Positions 8,187 to 17,163 of a stretch of DNA of 35,549 nt are shown here, piece by piece; position 1 is the stretch's first letter; each line of letters begins with the position of its first letter. The notes under the pieces were generated by a model. It saw only the letters and a program-made list of their open reading frames with translations. It was not told the DNA's origin and did not search any database. The stretch comes from Clostridia bacterium (GTDB taxonomy: Bacteria > Bacillota > Clostridia > Peptostreptococcales > Anaerovoracaceae), in assembly GCA_024402995.1 (NCBI GenBank), contig JAKSSR010000009.1:1-35549 (forward strand), written 5' to 3'. The position numbers and the translations under genes were made by a program.

Positions 8187-8600
8187 TTAGAAATCGTCTT
8201 CCTGAACTTCTTCTTCAGGTTCAGCAGGCTTGATGTCAAGGCTGTCAAGGACCTTGTCCATATGAGCGCCGTACTCAAGGGAATTGTCAAACTTGAAGAT
8301 CAGATCCGGTACATAGCGGACCTTGACTCTCTTGTTGATCTCGCCTCTGATAAAGGGCTTTGCTCTTTCGAAGGCCTTAAGTATCTCCGTTCTTTCCTCT
8401 TCGGAATAAAGTTTTCCGGGAGTATAAGACAGTGCGCTGACAAAGACATCGGCATAGCTTCCGTCTCTGGTAACGTCCACTCCGCTGACGCAGATCATTG
8501 CGCCGAAGGCGGGGTCTTTAAGATCTCCGGAGATGAGAAGCTCGCTTATGGTCTTTCTGATTTCTTCACCGAGTCTTTCGGGTCTGTGTCCTTTTCCCAT
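8187..8600 (-). CDS. rbfA: 30S ribosome-binding factor A
   Basis: Assembly and cold-adaptation factor that binds the 30S neck and helps mature the 5' end of 16S rRNA. 137 residues. It shows the KH-like fold sequence beginning GHRPERLGEEIRKTISELL, with FGAMICVSGVDVTRDGSYADVFVS as strands. The C-terminus ends in an acidic tail (PEEEVQEDDF). The start overlaps the infB stop by one base. Confidence 0.95.
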   Translation of the reverse strand: MGKGHRPERLGEEIRKTISELLISGDLKDPAFGAMICVSGVDVTRDGSYADVFVSALSYTPGKLYSEEERTEILKAFERAKPFIRGEINKRVKVRYVPDLIFKFDNSLEYGAHMDKVLDSLDIKPAEPEEEVQEDDF

Positions 8601-11600
8601 TAGTCTCTCTTTACCTCTTCCATCTTGAAGGCTTCAATTACGTCGCCTTCCTTAATGTCATTGTACTTTTCGATGCCGATACCGCATTCAAAGCCTGCGG
8701 CAACTTCTCTGGCGTCATCCTTGAAACGTTTGAGGGAAGAAATAACGCCTTCGTGGATAATGACGCCGTCACGGAGCAGACGGACCTGTGCGTTTCTTGC
8801 TACCTTACCTTCGGTAACGTATGCACCGGCAATAACACCGACATTGGGAACCTTGAAGGTGGTTCTGACTTCTATCTTGCCCATGATGACTTCCTTGAAT
8901 TCAGGATCCAGCATACCCTTCATAGCGGCTTCGATATCGTCAATGATCTCGTAAATTATGCGGTAGCAGCGGATCTCAACGTCCTTGGCGTCTGCTGCAG
9001 CCTGAACGGCGGAGCTGGGACGTACGTTGAAGCCGATGATGACTGCGTTGGAGGTTTCTGCCAGAGTGACGTCGGACTCATTGATGGCACCGACACCGCT
9101 GTGAACGACCTTAACGCGGACGTTTTCGTTCTGCAGCTTTTCAAGAGACTGTTCAAGAGCACCTACGGAGCCCTGTACGTCTGCCTTGATAATGAGGTTC
9201 AGGTCCTTGGTCTCGCCTTCTTCCAGCTGGCTGAAGAGCTTTTCCAGGCTCATGCTGCTGTTTTTCGCAAGAACTTCCTGACGGAGCTTTTCTCTGCGTC
9301 TTTCGGCGATTTCACGTGCTGTCTTATCGTCGCTGACTGCATAGAATTCGTCGCCTGCTTCGGGAACTTCTGCAAGACCGGTGATCTCAACTGCTCTGGA
9401 GGGTCCTACCTTGCGGATGGGATTGCCTCTCCAGTCTGTCATTACACGGATACGGCCGGCTGCGGTACCTGCAACGATGGAGGAACCTGCAGAAAGAGAA
9501 CCGTTGGTAACGAGGAGTGTTGCAACAGGACCTCTGGTCTTGTCCAGTCTTGCTTCGATGACATTGCCCTGAGCAAGTCTGTTGGGGTTAGCCTTCAGTT
9601 CAAGCATTTCTGCCTGGAGAAGGATCATTTCAAGAAGGTTGGTAATGCCCATACCGGTCTTTGCGGAAACGGGAACGGCAATGGTGGTCCCGCCCCAGTC
9701 TTCGACCAGAATGTCGTGTTCGGACAGTTCGGTCTTGACGCGGTCGGGATTTGCAGAGGGTTTATCCATCTTGTTGATAGCAACGATGATGGGAACGCCT
9801 GCGGCCTTGGCATGGCTGATGGATTCAATGGTCTGGGGCATGACGCCGTCGTCTGCGGCAACGACCAGAACAGCGATATCGGTAACGTAAGCGCCTCTTG
9901 CACGCATTGCGGTGAATGCTTCATGGCCCGGAGTATCCAGGAATACGATCTTCTGTCCGTTGATCTCAACTTCGGAAGCACCGATGTGCTGTGTGATTCC
10001 TCCTGCTTCGCCAGCAGTTACGTTGGTATTTCTGATAGCATCCAGGAGTGAAGTCTTACCGTGGTCAACGTGACCCATAACGGTAACGACAGGAGGTCTG
10101 GGAACAAGCTCAGACTCTCTGTCTTCAGACTTGTCGATACCCTCTTCTGTTTCTTCTTCAACAGCCTTGTTGATGACTACGTTTACACCCAGTTCCATAC
10201 CGAGGAGAACAGCAGTCTCTTCGTCCAGGTTCTGGTTGATATTTGCCATGATACCCATCTTCATCAGGGCCATAATTGCCTGAGAAGTGGTCTTTTCGAT
10301 CTGTTCACAGAAACCTGCGACGGTAATGGGGACATTGATGACATAGCTGCCGGGTTCAAGATTTTCAAGTTCGGGATTGACTTCGACGACCTCGGTCTTG
10401 TCCTTGTACTTGGCGTGCTTGCCATGTTTTTCCTTGGACAGATCGGTGGGCATTGCATCAAAGCGTGTGTCCTTTCTGTCCTTCTTATCCTTGTCCTTAT
10501 CCTTGCGGCGCTTATCGTTTGCAGATGCTGCGGGTGCGGTGTAAGCGACGACCTTTCCGTCTCTCTTTTCTCCGCGCTTTGCTCCGTTATCGTTCTTGCG
10601 GCGAGGATTATTATCGCTGTTTTCGTCTTTGTTTCCGCCCTTGTTTCCAACGTATTCCTTGGGCTTTCTCTGTTCGGACTTTCCGTCCTTCTTGCCTTCG
10701 GGCTTACCGTTTCTGTTGTCTCTGCGGTCGTTGTTCTTCTTTTCGACAGGCTTCTTTTCGACAGGCTTCTTTTCTTCCTTGGGTTCGTCAGCGGCTCTTC
10801 TGATGATCTTTACGCCGATACCGGGAGTGTAATCGACGACAGGAGCAGCCTTGGGCTCTTCTTTCTTAGGTTCTTCGGCCTTCTTTTCTTCCTTGACTTC
10901 TGCCTTGGGAGCGGTCTTTTCAATTTCAGCAGGCTTCTCTTCAGCCTTTACTTCTTCCTTTACCTCAGCTTTAGTCTCAGGCTTTACTTCAGCCTTTGAA
11001 ATTATCTTCAGCTGAGGCATCTTTTCGGGTTCGCTCTTCTCGACCTTGACCTCTGTCTTAGGTGCTTCCTTGGTCACAGGAGCAGTCTGTACTTCCGGAG
11101 TCTTAACTTCAGCAGCCTCAGCGACCGGAGCGGCAGCAGTCTTTTCTTCTGCTGCAGTTTCGATATTCTGGGGAACAGCAGCCTTCTTCTGAGGCACAGC
11201 GTTCTTAGGCATAGGTCTGCCCATAGGAACACTTCTGCCGGCGGATGCAGCAGAGGAAGACTTGGGCATGGGCTTTCCGACAGGGGGAGTCATTCCGGTT
11301 CCTGCGGCAGCCTTTGCTGCGGTTTCAGTCTTCTTGGCAGGCTGAGAACTCTTCTTTACCTGAGCCTCGATTACAGAAATATCAGCGGCTTTGATCTGAA
11401 CCTTAGATGCGGATGCAGACTTGCCGGAGTCTTTCTTTACGCCTGACTTTACGATTTTGGTTTCTTCGGTTTTATTTCCGTGCTCTATGCTGTTTTTTGC
11501 AGCGGCAGCTTCCTTATCCGTAAGCTGATCTGCTGCGGAATCGACATCATAACCAAGGCCGACAAGCTTTGTAATAAGTTCGTCCTGGGGCATGTTCAAT

Positions 11601-11632
11601 TCCTTTGCTAATTCACTGATTTTTTTAGGCAT
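8600..11632 (-). CDS. infB: Translation initiation factor IF-2
   Basis: GTPase that positions initiator fMet-tRNA on the 30S subunit and promotes 50S joining. 1010 residues from ATG 11632, chosen because GGGAGGTG lies 7 bases upstream; a frame start 42 bases further up lacks a better site. Residues 1-50 are the IF2 N-terminal module ([20 protein letters not shown]). A very long Lys/Glu/Ala/Pro-rich low-complexity stretch fills most of residues 60-420. The GTPase motifs [20 protein letters not shown] and SAKTG begin at about residue 510, followed by domains II to IV. The N-terminal extension is more than twice as long as in B. subtilis IF-2. The start overlaps rnpM by 8 bases. Confidence 0.97.
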   Translation of the reverse strand: MPKKISELAKELNMPQDELITKLVGLGYDVDSAADQLTDKEAAAAKNSIEHGNKTEETKIVKSGVKKDSGKSASASKVQIKAADISVIEAQVKKSSQPAKKTETAAKAAAGTGMTPPVGKPMPKSSSAASAGRSVPMGRPMPKNAVPQKKAAVPQNIETAAEEKTAAAPVAEAAEVKTPEVQTAPVTKEAPKTEVKVEKSEPEKMPQLKIISKAEVKPETKAEVKEEVKAEEKPAEIEKTAPKAEVKEEKKAEEPKKEEPKAAPVVDYTPGIGVKIIRRAADEPKEEKKPVEKKPVEKKNNDRRDNRNGKPEGKKDGKSEQRKPKEYVGNKGGNKDENSDNNPRRKNDNGAKRGEKRDGKVVAYTAPAASANDKRRKDKDKDKKDRKDTRFDAMPTDLSKEKHGKHAKYKDKTEVVEVNPELENLEPGSYVINVPITVAGFCEQIEKTTSQAIMALMKMGIMANINQNLDEETAVLLGMELGVNVVINKAVEEETEEGIDKSEDRESELVPRPPVVTVMGHVDHGKTSLLDAIRNTNVTAGEAGGITQHIGASEVEINGQKIVFLDTPGHEAFTAMRARGAYVTDIAVLVVAADDGVMPQTIESISHAKAAGVPIIVAINKMDKPSANPDRVKTELSEHDILVEDWGGTTIAVPVSAKTGMGITNLLEMILLQAEMLELKANPNRLAQGNVIEARLDKTRGPVATLLVTNGSLSAGSSIVAGTAAGRIRVMTDWRGNPIRKVGPSRAVEITGLAEVPEAGDEFYAVSDDKTAREIAERRREKLRQEVLAKNSSMSLEKLFSQLEEGETKDLNLIIKADVQGSVGALEQSLEKLQNENVRVKVVHSGVGAINESDVTLAETSNAVIIGFNVRPSSAVQAAADAKDVEIRCYRIIYEIIDDIEAAMKGMLDPEFKEVIMGKIEVRTTFKVPNVGVIAGAYVTEGKVARNAQVRLLRDGVIIHEGVISSLKRFKDDAREVAAGFECGIGIEKYNDIKEGDVIEAFKMEEVKRD
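10736..10773. repeat. 15-bp tandem repeat inside infB
   Basis: CTTCTTTTCGACAGG occurs at 10736-10750 and again at 10751-10765, followed by a partial third copy. It encodes repeated KKPVE units in the low-complexity linker of IF-2 and is in frame, so length changes here would be tolerated. Confidence 0.8.
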
Positions 11633-11927
11633 TCGTAACACCTCCCGTTGTGTTAGTATCCTGTAACTTCTCAAACTGACGGCGCAGTTCCTCTGCGGCT
11701 TCCGCTTTGACCGTGGTCTTCAGATTCCTGCCAAGGGCATTCTTCTTAATTGCCAGTCCTATGCACTCTGTGCCTCTGCAGAGGTAAGCACCTCTTCCGG
11801 GGGCTCTGCCCACCGGATCTATTTTGACGTTTCCGTCATCATCAGCCACAATGCGCACCAGTTCCCCTTTGGGTCTGGACTGCATACATCCTATGCACTT
11901 GCGCATGGGCACTTTCTTAACAGTCAT
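11625..11927 (-). CDS. rnpM: RNase P modulator RnpM (YlxR family)
   Basis: YlxR proteins bind RNA; in B. subtilis the family member modulates RNase P activity. 100 residues, slightly longer than usual. The hallmarks MRKCIGCMQSRPKGELVRIV and GRAPGRGAYLCRG are present. It starts 2 bases after the nusA stop and its tail overlaps the infB start. The YlxQ (L7Ae-like) gene that often sits between this gene and infB is absent. Confidence 0.93.
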   Translation of the reverse strand: MTVKKVPMRKCIGCMQSRPKGELVRIVADDDGNVKIDPVGRAPGRGAYLCRGTECIGLAIKKNALGRNLKTTVKAEAAEELRRQFEKLQDTNTTGGVTNA

Positions 11928-11929
11928 TG

Positions 11930-13210
11930 TTATTCACCCATTGCAGCCTGGATCGTTTCGATCATTACTGCGTTGGTTGCTTTCGGATCAAGTTCTATTC
12001 CGTTCTCTTCTGCAAATGCAATAAGTTCGGCCTTCTTCATGGACTTGAGAGAAGGAAGTGCGGCAGTTTCTTCATAAGCTTCAACTGCGACATTCTCTTC
12101 CTCTGCAGAGACCTGGTGTTCCTTCTTGAGTATGACGGTCTCCCCTTCGGTAAATACTTCTTCCTTTTCACCGGAAGCATAGAACTGAGAGTGGCTCTTG
12201 ATATCGATCTTCCATCCGCAAAGCTTTGCAGCAAGTCTTACATTCTGGCCTTCCTTACCGATAGCAAGAGAAAGCTGGAAGTCAGGAACGACAACGGTGG
12301 CAGACTTTTCGTATTCGTCGATGAGAACCATTTCTGCCTTTGCGGGGGACAGAGCGCTGGAGATCAGCTTGCCGGGTTCTTCGCTCCAGTTGATGATATC
12401 GATCTTTTCACCGGAGAGTTCGTCTACGATAGCCTGAACTCTTGCTCCTCTGGTACCTACGCAGGAACCGACAGGATCGACGTTTTCATCGTAAGTGCAG
12501 ACAGCGATCTTAGTGCGGCTGCCGGCTTCTCTGGAAATACTCTTGATCTCAACTGTACCATCCTGGATCTCGGGGACTTCCAACTCGAAGAGTCTCTTGA
12601 CAAATCCGGGGTGAGTTCTGGAAAGGAAGATCTGGGGGCCCTTGGTCGAACGCTTAACGTCCATAACGTAGACCTTCAGGCGCTGATTGACTCTGTACTT
12701 TTCGCCGGGGATCTGCTCGTTAATGGCAAGGATGCCTTCTGCTCTGCCCATATTTACGAAAACAACATCGTTGCTGATTCTCTGAACAGTACCGTTGACG
12801 ATCTCGCCCTGACGGCTGATATAGTCGTCAAAGATCATGCCTCGCTCGGTTTCGCGGATTCTCTGAACAACGACCTGCTTTGCAGTCTGAGCAGCGATAC
12901 GTCCGAAATCTCTCGGAGTGACCATGTACTCAATGACGTCACCCAACTCATATTCGGGGTCGATCTCCTGAGCCTCTTCAAGGCTGGTCTGAGAGAACGG
13001 ATCCTCAACAACTTCAACGATGTCCCTTCTCATGAAAACATCGATATCGCCGTTTTCGCGGTCAATGCTTACGCGGACATTCTGAGAAGTTCCGTAATTT
13101 TTCTTATAAGCGGAAACAAGAGCTGATTCAATGGCATCGATAAGCATATCCTTTGAAATGTGCTTTTCTCTTTCAAGTGCTTCAACTGCCTCAATGAATT
13201 CAATATTCAT
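11930..13210 (-). CDS. nusA: Transcription termination/antitermination factor NusA with C-terminal SAP/HeH-like tail
   Basis: Binds RNA polymerase and nascent RNA to control pausing, termination and antitermination. 426 residues from ATG 13210 (GGAAAGG about 9 bases upstream; a longer frame has no good site). The N-terminal domain starts MNIEFIEAVEALE. An S1 domain (GEIVNGTVQRISNDVVFVNMG) follows, and then two KH domains with GSCVGTRGARVQAIVDEL and AIGKEGQNVRLAAKL. Residues after about 350 are an acidic linker and then roughly 35 residues (KSMKKAELIAFAEENGIEL) that resemble a SAP/HeH or Rho-N-type helix-extension-helix fold. B. subtilis NusA ends soon after KH2, so this tail is extra. It lies 52 bases after rimP. 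Confidence 0.96.
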   Translation of the reverse strand: MNIEFIEAVEALEREKHISKDMLIDAIESALVSAYKKNYGTSQNVRVSIDRENGDIDVFMRRDIVEVVEDPFSQTSLEEAQEIDPEYELGDVIEYMVTPRDFGRIAAQTAKQVVVQRIRETERGMIFDDYISRQGEIVNGTVQRISNDVVFVNMGRAEGILAINEQIPGEKYRVNQRLKVYVMDVKRSTKGPQIFLSRTHPGFVKRLFELEVPEIQDGTVEIKSISREAGSRTKIAVCTYDENVDPVGSCVGTRGARVQAIVDELSGEKIDIINWSEEPGKLISSALSPAKAEMVLIDEYEKSATVVVPDFQLSLAIGKEGQNVRLAAKLCGWKIDIKSHSQFYASGEKEEVFTEGETVILKKEHQVSAEEENVAVEAYEETAALPSLKSMKKAELIAFAEENGIELDPKATNAVMIETIQAAMGE

Positions 13211-13262
13211 TTTGCTGTTACCTTTCCTTCTAAAATTTATATCAACTAAATTTATTAACAAT

Positions 13263-13742
13263 TTAGAAAACAACTGCCAGATTGATTTTGGCGATTTTTT
13301 CTTCAGGCAGAGCAATTTCTTTGCCCTTGGGATCAGTTACCGTAACAACGCCTTCACTGCGTCCTACAAGAACTCCCAGAAGAAGCTTGCTGCCGTCTAT
13401 TGCCTCATAAAGCTTGATCTCAACCTGTTCTCCTGCAAAGCGTGTAAAATCCTTGTCAGTAATAAGAGGTCTGTCCATACCCGGGGAAGAAACCTCCAGA
13501 ACGTAATTCTGGGAAATTGGATCTTCTTCGTCCAGCTTATCACTCAGATAGCGGCTGATGAGTTCACAGTCATCTGTTGACATGACACCGTAGCCGCCCT
13601 CTTCGAGCTTGTCGATGAAGACACGCAGATACCAGTCACCGGCTTCCTTAACAAATTCGGTGCGGTGGATCTCATAATCCGAAGCATGTTCAAATTCTGC
13701 CATCCACTGCTCAATATATTCGGCAATCTTCTTCTTTGCCAA
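13263..13742 (-). CDS. rimP: Ribosome maturation factor RimP
   Basis: Needed for 30S subunit assembly. The family motif YVLEVSSPGMDRPL is clear, preceded by the N-terminal alpha/beta domain and followed by an SH3-like C-terminal domain. I place the start at the TTG of 13742 (159 residues) because AGGTGA lies 5 bases upstream. The in-frame GTG at 13751 would overlap that ribosome binding site. It is the first gene of the nusA-infB cluster, with a promoter 70-100 bases upstream and a hairpin in its leader. Non-ATG starts are common for modestly expressed genes. Confidence 0.93.
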   Translation of the reverse strand: MAKKKIAEYIEQWMAEFEHASDYEIHRTEFVKEAGDWYLRVFIDKLEEGGYGVMSTDDCELISRYLSDKLDEEDPISQNYVLEVSSPGMDRPLITDKDFTRFAGEQVEIKLYEAIDGSKLLLGVLVGRSEGVVTVTDPKGKEIALPEEKIAKINLAVVF

Positions 13743-13762
13743 TTTTGTCACCTCATAAACGA

Positions 13763-13786
13763 AAGAGTGACCTGATGGCCACTCTT
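13763..13786 (-). promoter_or_regulatory. Hairpin in the rimP-nusA leader
   Basis: On the minus strand AGAGTGGCC, loop ATCA, GGTCACTCT forms a 9-pair stem with one G-U pair. It ends about 10 bases before the rimP ribosome binding site. A short U-rich stretch (TTCGTTTAT) follows, too weak for a convincing terminator. It may be a leader element for attenuation or mRNA stability. The NusA operon is autoregulated in some bacteria, but a link here is only inferred. Confidence 0.45.
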
Positions 13787-13811
13787 GAGAAATAACGTAT
13801 TAACACAAAGT

Positions 13812-13841
13812 ATTATAACAATACATTTGCAAGTAATGCAA
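13812..13841 (-). promoter_or_regulatory. Promoter of the rimP-nusA-infB cluster
   Basis: On the minus strand TTGCAT (13836-13841), an 18-base spacer and a perfect TATAAT (13812-13817) lie in the A/T-rich gap between ispG and rimP. This separates the pyrH-ispG run from the nusA cluster. Confidence 0.75.
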
Positions 13842-13874
13842 GTAAAAATTACAAAAATAAGAAAAAAACTGAAA

Positions 13875-14939
13875 CTAAAGCATGGAGTTGATCTCCGCAA
13901 TGAGTTCTGAGCATATGCATTCTTCAGGAACTTTACGAAGTATCTCGCCTCTTTTGATAATAAGGCCTTCACCCTTTCCGCAGGCAACGCCGATGTCAGA
14001 GTTCTTTGCTTCTCCCGGTCCGTTGACAGCACAGCCCATTACGCTTACACGCAGGCTTCTGCCCTCCCTTTCCAATCTTTCGGAAAGAGGCGCAAGCTGC
14101 TGTTCCACTTTGGCTGCAATTTCAGGAAGTTTTACTCTTGTCCTCCCGCAGGTGGGACAGGAAACGAAATCTATGCCTCCCTTTCTCGCTCCCACAGCCT
14201 TGAGTATCTTCTTGGCAAGAAGGACCTCACGGACAGGATCACCGGTAAGAGATACACGCATGGTATCTCCTATACCATCAAGTATCAGAGCACCAAGGGC
14301 AGCCGTTGACTTGATCTCAGCCATTTGGCCCACACCGGCTTCTGTAAGACCGATGTGAACGGGAAGATCACATTTTTCAACCAGCAACCTGTGAGCCTTA
14401 TGGTTCATGGCAACGTCAGCTGATTTAAGGGAAACTACGATATCTTCAAACCCAAAACTTCTGGCGTAAGCAACGGCGTTCAAAGCGCTTTCAGCAAGGC
14501 CTTCAGCAGTAACTCCGCCGTACTTTGCAATAATGTCCTTTTCAACAGATCCGGAGTTGACACCGATTCTGATGGGAATACCGCAGGCCTTGGCGTGGTC
14601 GAGGACCGCAGCCACCTTTTCATCTGAGCCTATATTACCAGGATTGATGCGTACTTTATCAGCGCCGTTGTCCATAGCGGCAATGGCCATTTTATAATCG
14701 AAATGAATATCCGCGACCATGGGAAGCGGGCTCTTTTTACGAATGACGCCGAAGGCAATGGCGGCCTCCATGTCGGGAACTGTGCAGCGGACGATCTGGC
14801 ATCCGGCTTCAGCAAGGCTCATTATCTGCCTGTACGTTCCTTCGACATCACGGGTATCTGTATTAGTCATTGACTGAATGCTTATGGGAGCTCCGCCGCC
14901 AATGGGCACATTCCCGCACATTACTTGTTTTTTACTCAT
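13875..14939 (-). CDS. ispG: 4-hydroxy-3-methylbut-2-en-1-yl diphosphate synthase
   Basis: Iron-sulfur enzyme that converts MEcPP to HMBPP in the non-mevalonate isoprenoid pathway. 354 residues, the short bacterial form without the plant-type insert. The N-terminus carries VPIGGGAPISIQSMTNTDT. Three cluster-binding cysteines are visible: two in FVSCPTCGRT and one in VMGCAVNGPGEA. It lies 19 bases after rseP and two genes after dxr, placing two pathway enzymes in one transcription run. No hairpin terminator is evident downstream, only T-rich sequence. Confidence 0.96.
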   Translation of the reverse strand: MSKKQVMCGNVPIGGGAPISIQSMTNTDTRDVEGTYRQIMSLAEAGCQIVRCTVPDMEAAIAFGVIRKKSPLPMVADIHFDYKMAIAAMDNGADKVRINPGNIGSDEKVAAVLDHAKACGIPIRIGVNSGSVEKDIIAKYGGVTAEGLAESALNAVAYARSFGFEDIVVSLKSADVAMNHKAHRLLVEKCDLPVHIGLTEAGVGQMAEIKSTAALGALILDGIGDTMRVSLTGDPVREVLLAKKILKAVGARKGGIDFVSCPTCGRTRVKLPEIAAKVEQQLAPLSERLEREGRSLRVSVMGCAVNGPGEAKNSDIGVACGKGEGLIIKRGEILRKVPEECICSELIAEINSML

Positions 14940-14958
14940 TCAACTTCCTCTGAATATG

Positions 14959-16005
14959 CTATTTCAGAATAAACGTAAAGGTATCTTTAAAAAGAAGAAA
15001 TATCATCAGTATCATAAGAAGGATAAATCCTATGGCATTTACTATGGCCTCAGCCTTGTCTCCGATCTTGTCGTGGGTGATCTTTCGAAGAAGTACAAGA
15101 AGAATACGTCCTCCGTCAAGAGCCGGGAACGGCAGCATGTTTACAATAGCAAGATTGAAGCTGATTATACCCATAAGATAAATCACGTTGATGAGTCCGT
15201 TGGTCTTGGCCTGCTCGCTTACAACGGCCATTATACCCACAACGCCGACCACATCTTCCGAATTGGTGCGGCCTTTAAACAGGTTGACCAAAAACTCTTT
15301 CATGGAAACGAACATACTTCCGCAAGCGGCGAGGGATTCCTTTATACTCATAGGAACGGAGTGAACGATCTTGGTGGTGACCCCCATAATGTACCTTCCG
15401 GCCTCTTCGTTATAATCGGGAACAAGTTCTACAGGGAACTGGTACTTCCCTTTCTCCGAAGATTTTCTTTCAAGAATGACCTGTATAGAGCCATCTCCGT
15501 CATAGGAAGATGTAGACGCAATTACGTCATTCCAAGAAAGGACTTCTTTACCGTTAATGGCAACGATGCGGTCGTCGGCCAAAATCCCGGCGGCAGCAGC
15601 GGGAGAACCGTCGCTGACTTCACCGACGTAACTTGTCGTACTTCCAATAGAAGTGAAAATTATTGTCAGAATGATCAGTCCCATTACGACGTTCATTACA
15701 GAACCCATAATGAGGATAAGTATCTTGGACCAGGCGGGCTGATTGGCAAAGGAGCGCATATCTTCTTTGTTTTCGTCCCCGTCTTCTCCCTCAAGTTTGC
15801 AGAAGCCTCCAATGGGAATGGCTCTCAGAGAATACTGAGTTTCGCCCTTCTGACTGTGCCAGAGCAGCGGTCCCATGCCCATGGAAAATTCAAGGACCTT
15901 AACACCGAGTCTTTTTGCGGCGATAAAATGACCGAATTCATGTCCTATTACCAAAAGGCAAAAGAACAGTATGGCAATTATTACTCCGATAACTGAAATA
16001 GACAT
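14959..16005 (-). CDS. rseP: Site-2 intramembrane zinc metalloprotease (RseP/RasP)
   Basis: Cleaves transmembrane segments of anti-sigma factors and remnant signal peptides within the membrane. 348 residues. The first helix contains the zinc site HEFGH (His22, Glu23, His26). A PDZ domain occupies the middle (YVGEVSDGSPAAAAGILADD). The third ligand motif NMLPFPALDGG lies in a C-terminal helix, followed by a last membrane span. The dxr-rseP-ispG order is common in Clostridia. It starts 23 bases after dxr. Confidence 0.95.
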   Translation of the reverse strand: MSISVIGVIIAILFFCLLVIGHEFGHFIAAKRLGVKVLEFSMGMGPLLWHSQKGETQYSLRAIPIGGFCKLEGEDGDENKEDMRSFANQPAWSKILILIMGSVMNVVMGLIILTIIFTSIGSTTSYVGEVSDGSPAAAAGILADDRIVAINGKEVLSWNDVIASTSSYDGDGSIQVILERKSSEKGKYQFPVELVPDYNEEAGRYIMGVTTKIVHSVPMSIKESLAACGSMFVSMKEFLVNLFKGRTNSEDVVGVVGIMAVVSEQAKTNGLINVIYLMGIISFNLAIVNMLPFPALDGGRILLVLLRKITHDKIGDKAEAIVNAIGFILLMILMIFLLFKDTFTFILK

Positions 16006-16028
16006 ATTTTTCCCCTGTTAAATATGAT

Positions 16029-17162
16029 TTAGACCTGAATATCCCTTCTTGTCTGACGTTCTACCTCAAGGATATCGTCAACACAGGCGATCTCAACAGC
16101 TTTGTGACGCTGAAGAGCAGAATCGACCACGTCGGCGATCTGTCCGAAGCTTATGCGGTCGGCAAGAAAAGCGGCAACAGCCTCTTCGTTGGCAGCGTTG
16201 AGAACTATGGGATATGATGCGCCTGCAGCAATGGCATCGTAGGCCAGCTTAAGGCAGGTAAAAGCTCTAAGATCGGGCTTTTCAAAACTGAGAGTTCCAA
16301 GTTCGAAAAGATCGAGACTCTTGGAAACCTTATCAAGTCTTTCAGGCCAGCTTAAAGCGTAGGCAATAGGTACCTTCATGTCGGGACAGCCTAACTGCCC
16401 TATTATGGCACCATCTTCGAACTCAACGGCAGAATGGAGAGCAGACTGAGGATGGACAAGGACCTGAATGTCCTTGGGATCAACGCCGAAAAGCCATGAA
16501 GCTTCAATGACTTCCAGGCCTTTGTTCATCATTGTTGCAGAATCGACGGTGATCTTTGCACCCATCTTCCAGCGAGGATGATTGAGAGCCTGCTCCTTGG
16601 TAACGGAAAGCATCTGCTCACGTGTATAGCCTCTGAAAGGACCTCCGGAAGCAGTAAGCAGTATCTTTTTTATTCGATTATTCTCATTCCCCTGAAGGCT
16701 CTGGAATATTGCGGAATGCTCGCTGTCCACGGGCAGGAAATTTACTCCTGTCTTCCTGACGGCATCCATTATTATGGAACCGCCGGCAACGAGAGTTTCT
16801 TTATTGGCAAAGGCAATATCCTTTCCCGCCATAATTGCCTCATAGGTGGGACGTATGCCCATCATGCCCAAAAGTGAGTTAATTACAACATCTGCGCCGC
16901 TGTTGACGGCGCAGGAAGTTATACCATTTATTCCGAAGGAAAATTCGGTTTTGGGGAATTCGGCAGAAAGAATCCTGCAGTCTTCTTCAGAAGAAACGGC
17001 GGCAAAAGCAGGCTTGAACTCTGCCAGCTGCTTTCTGAAAAGTTCTATGTTCTTTCCGCAGGTCAGCGCAGTTACGCTGAACCTTTCAGAATGAGTCCTG
17101 ACAACGTCAAGACTCTGAGTCCCTATTGACCCGGTAGATCCGAGTACGGCTATCTTTTTCAT
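16029..17162 (-). CDS. dxr: 1-deoxy-D-xylulose-5-phosphate reductoisomerase
   Basis: NADPH-dependent rearrangement and reduction of DXP to MEP, the first committed step of the MEP isoprenoid pathway and the target of fosmidomycin. 377 residues, normal length. The nucleotide-binding loop LGSTGSIGTQSLDVV is at the N-terminus. AFANKETLVAGG and the metal-binding PVDSEHSAIFQSL follow, and the substrate-binding TASGGPFRG loop is present. It begins one base after the cdsA stop. Confidence 0.97.
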   Translation of the reverse strand: MKKIAVLGSTGSIGTQSLDVVRTHSERFSVTALTCGKNIELFRKQLAEFKPAFAAVSSEEDCRILSAEFPKTEFSFGINGITSCAVNSGADVVINSLLGMMGIRPTYEAIMAGKDIAFANKETLVAGGSIIMDAVRKTGVNFLPVDSEHSAIFQSLQGNENNRIKKILLTASGGPFRGYTREQMLSVTKEQALNHPRWKMGAKITVDSATMMNKGLEVIEASWLFGVDPKDIQVLVHPQSALHSAVEFEDGAIIGQLGCPDMKVPIAYALSWPERLDKVSKSLDLFELGTLSFEKPDLRAFTCLKLAYDAIAAGASYPIVLNAANEEAVAAFLADRISFGQIADVVDSALQRHKAVEIACVDDILEVERQTRRDIQV

Positions 17163-17163
17163 C

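Noticed and set aside
8753..10051. 432-codon plus-strand frame opposite infB
   Set aside because: Antisense shadow of the IF-2 GTPase core, rich in Cys/Gly/Asp as expected from reversed codons.
11927..13126. 399-codon plus-strand frame opposite nusA
   Set aside because: Antisense shadow; no homology and no promoter or ribosome site.
14878..15996. 372-codon plus-strand frame opposite rseP and the ispG 5' end
   Set aside because: The real minus-strand genes have intact catalytic motifs, and this frame does not.
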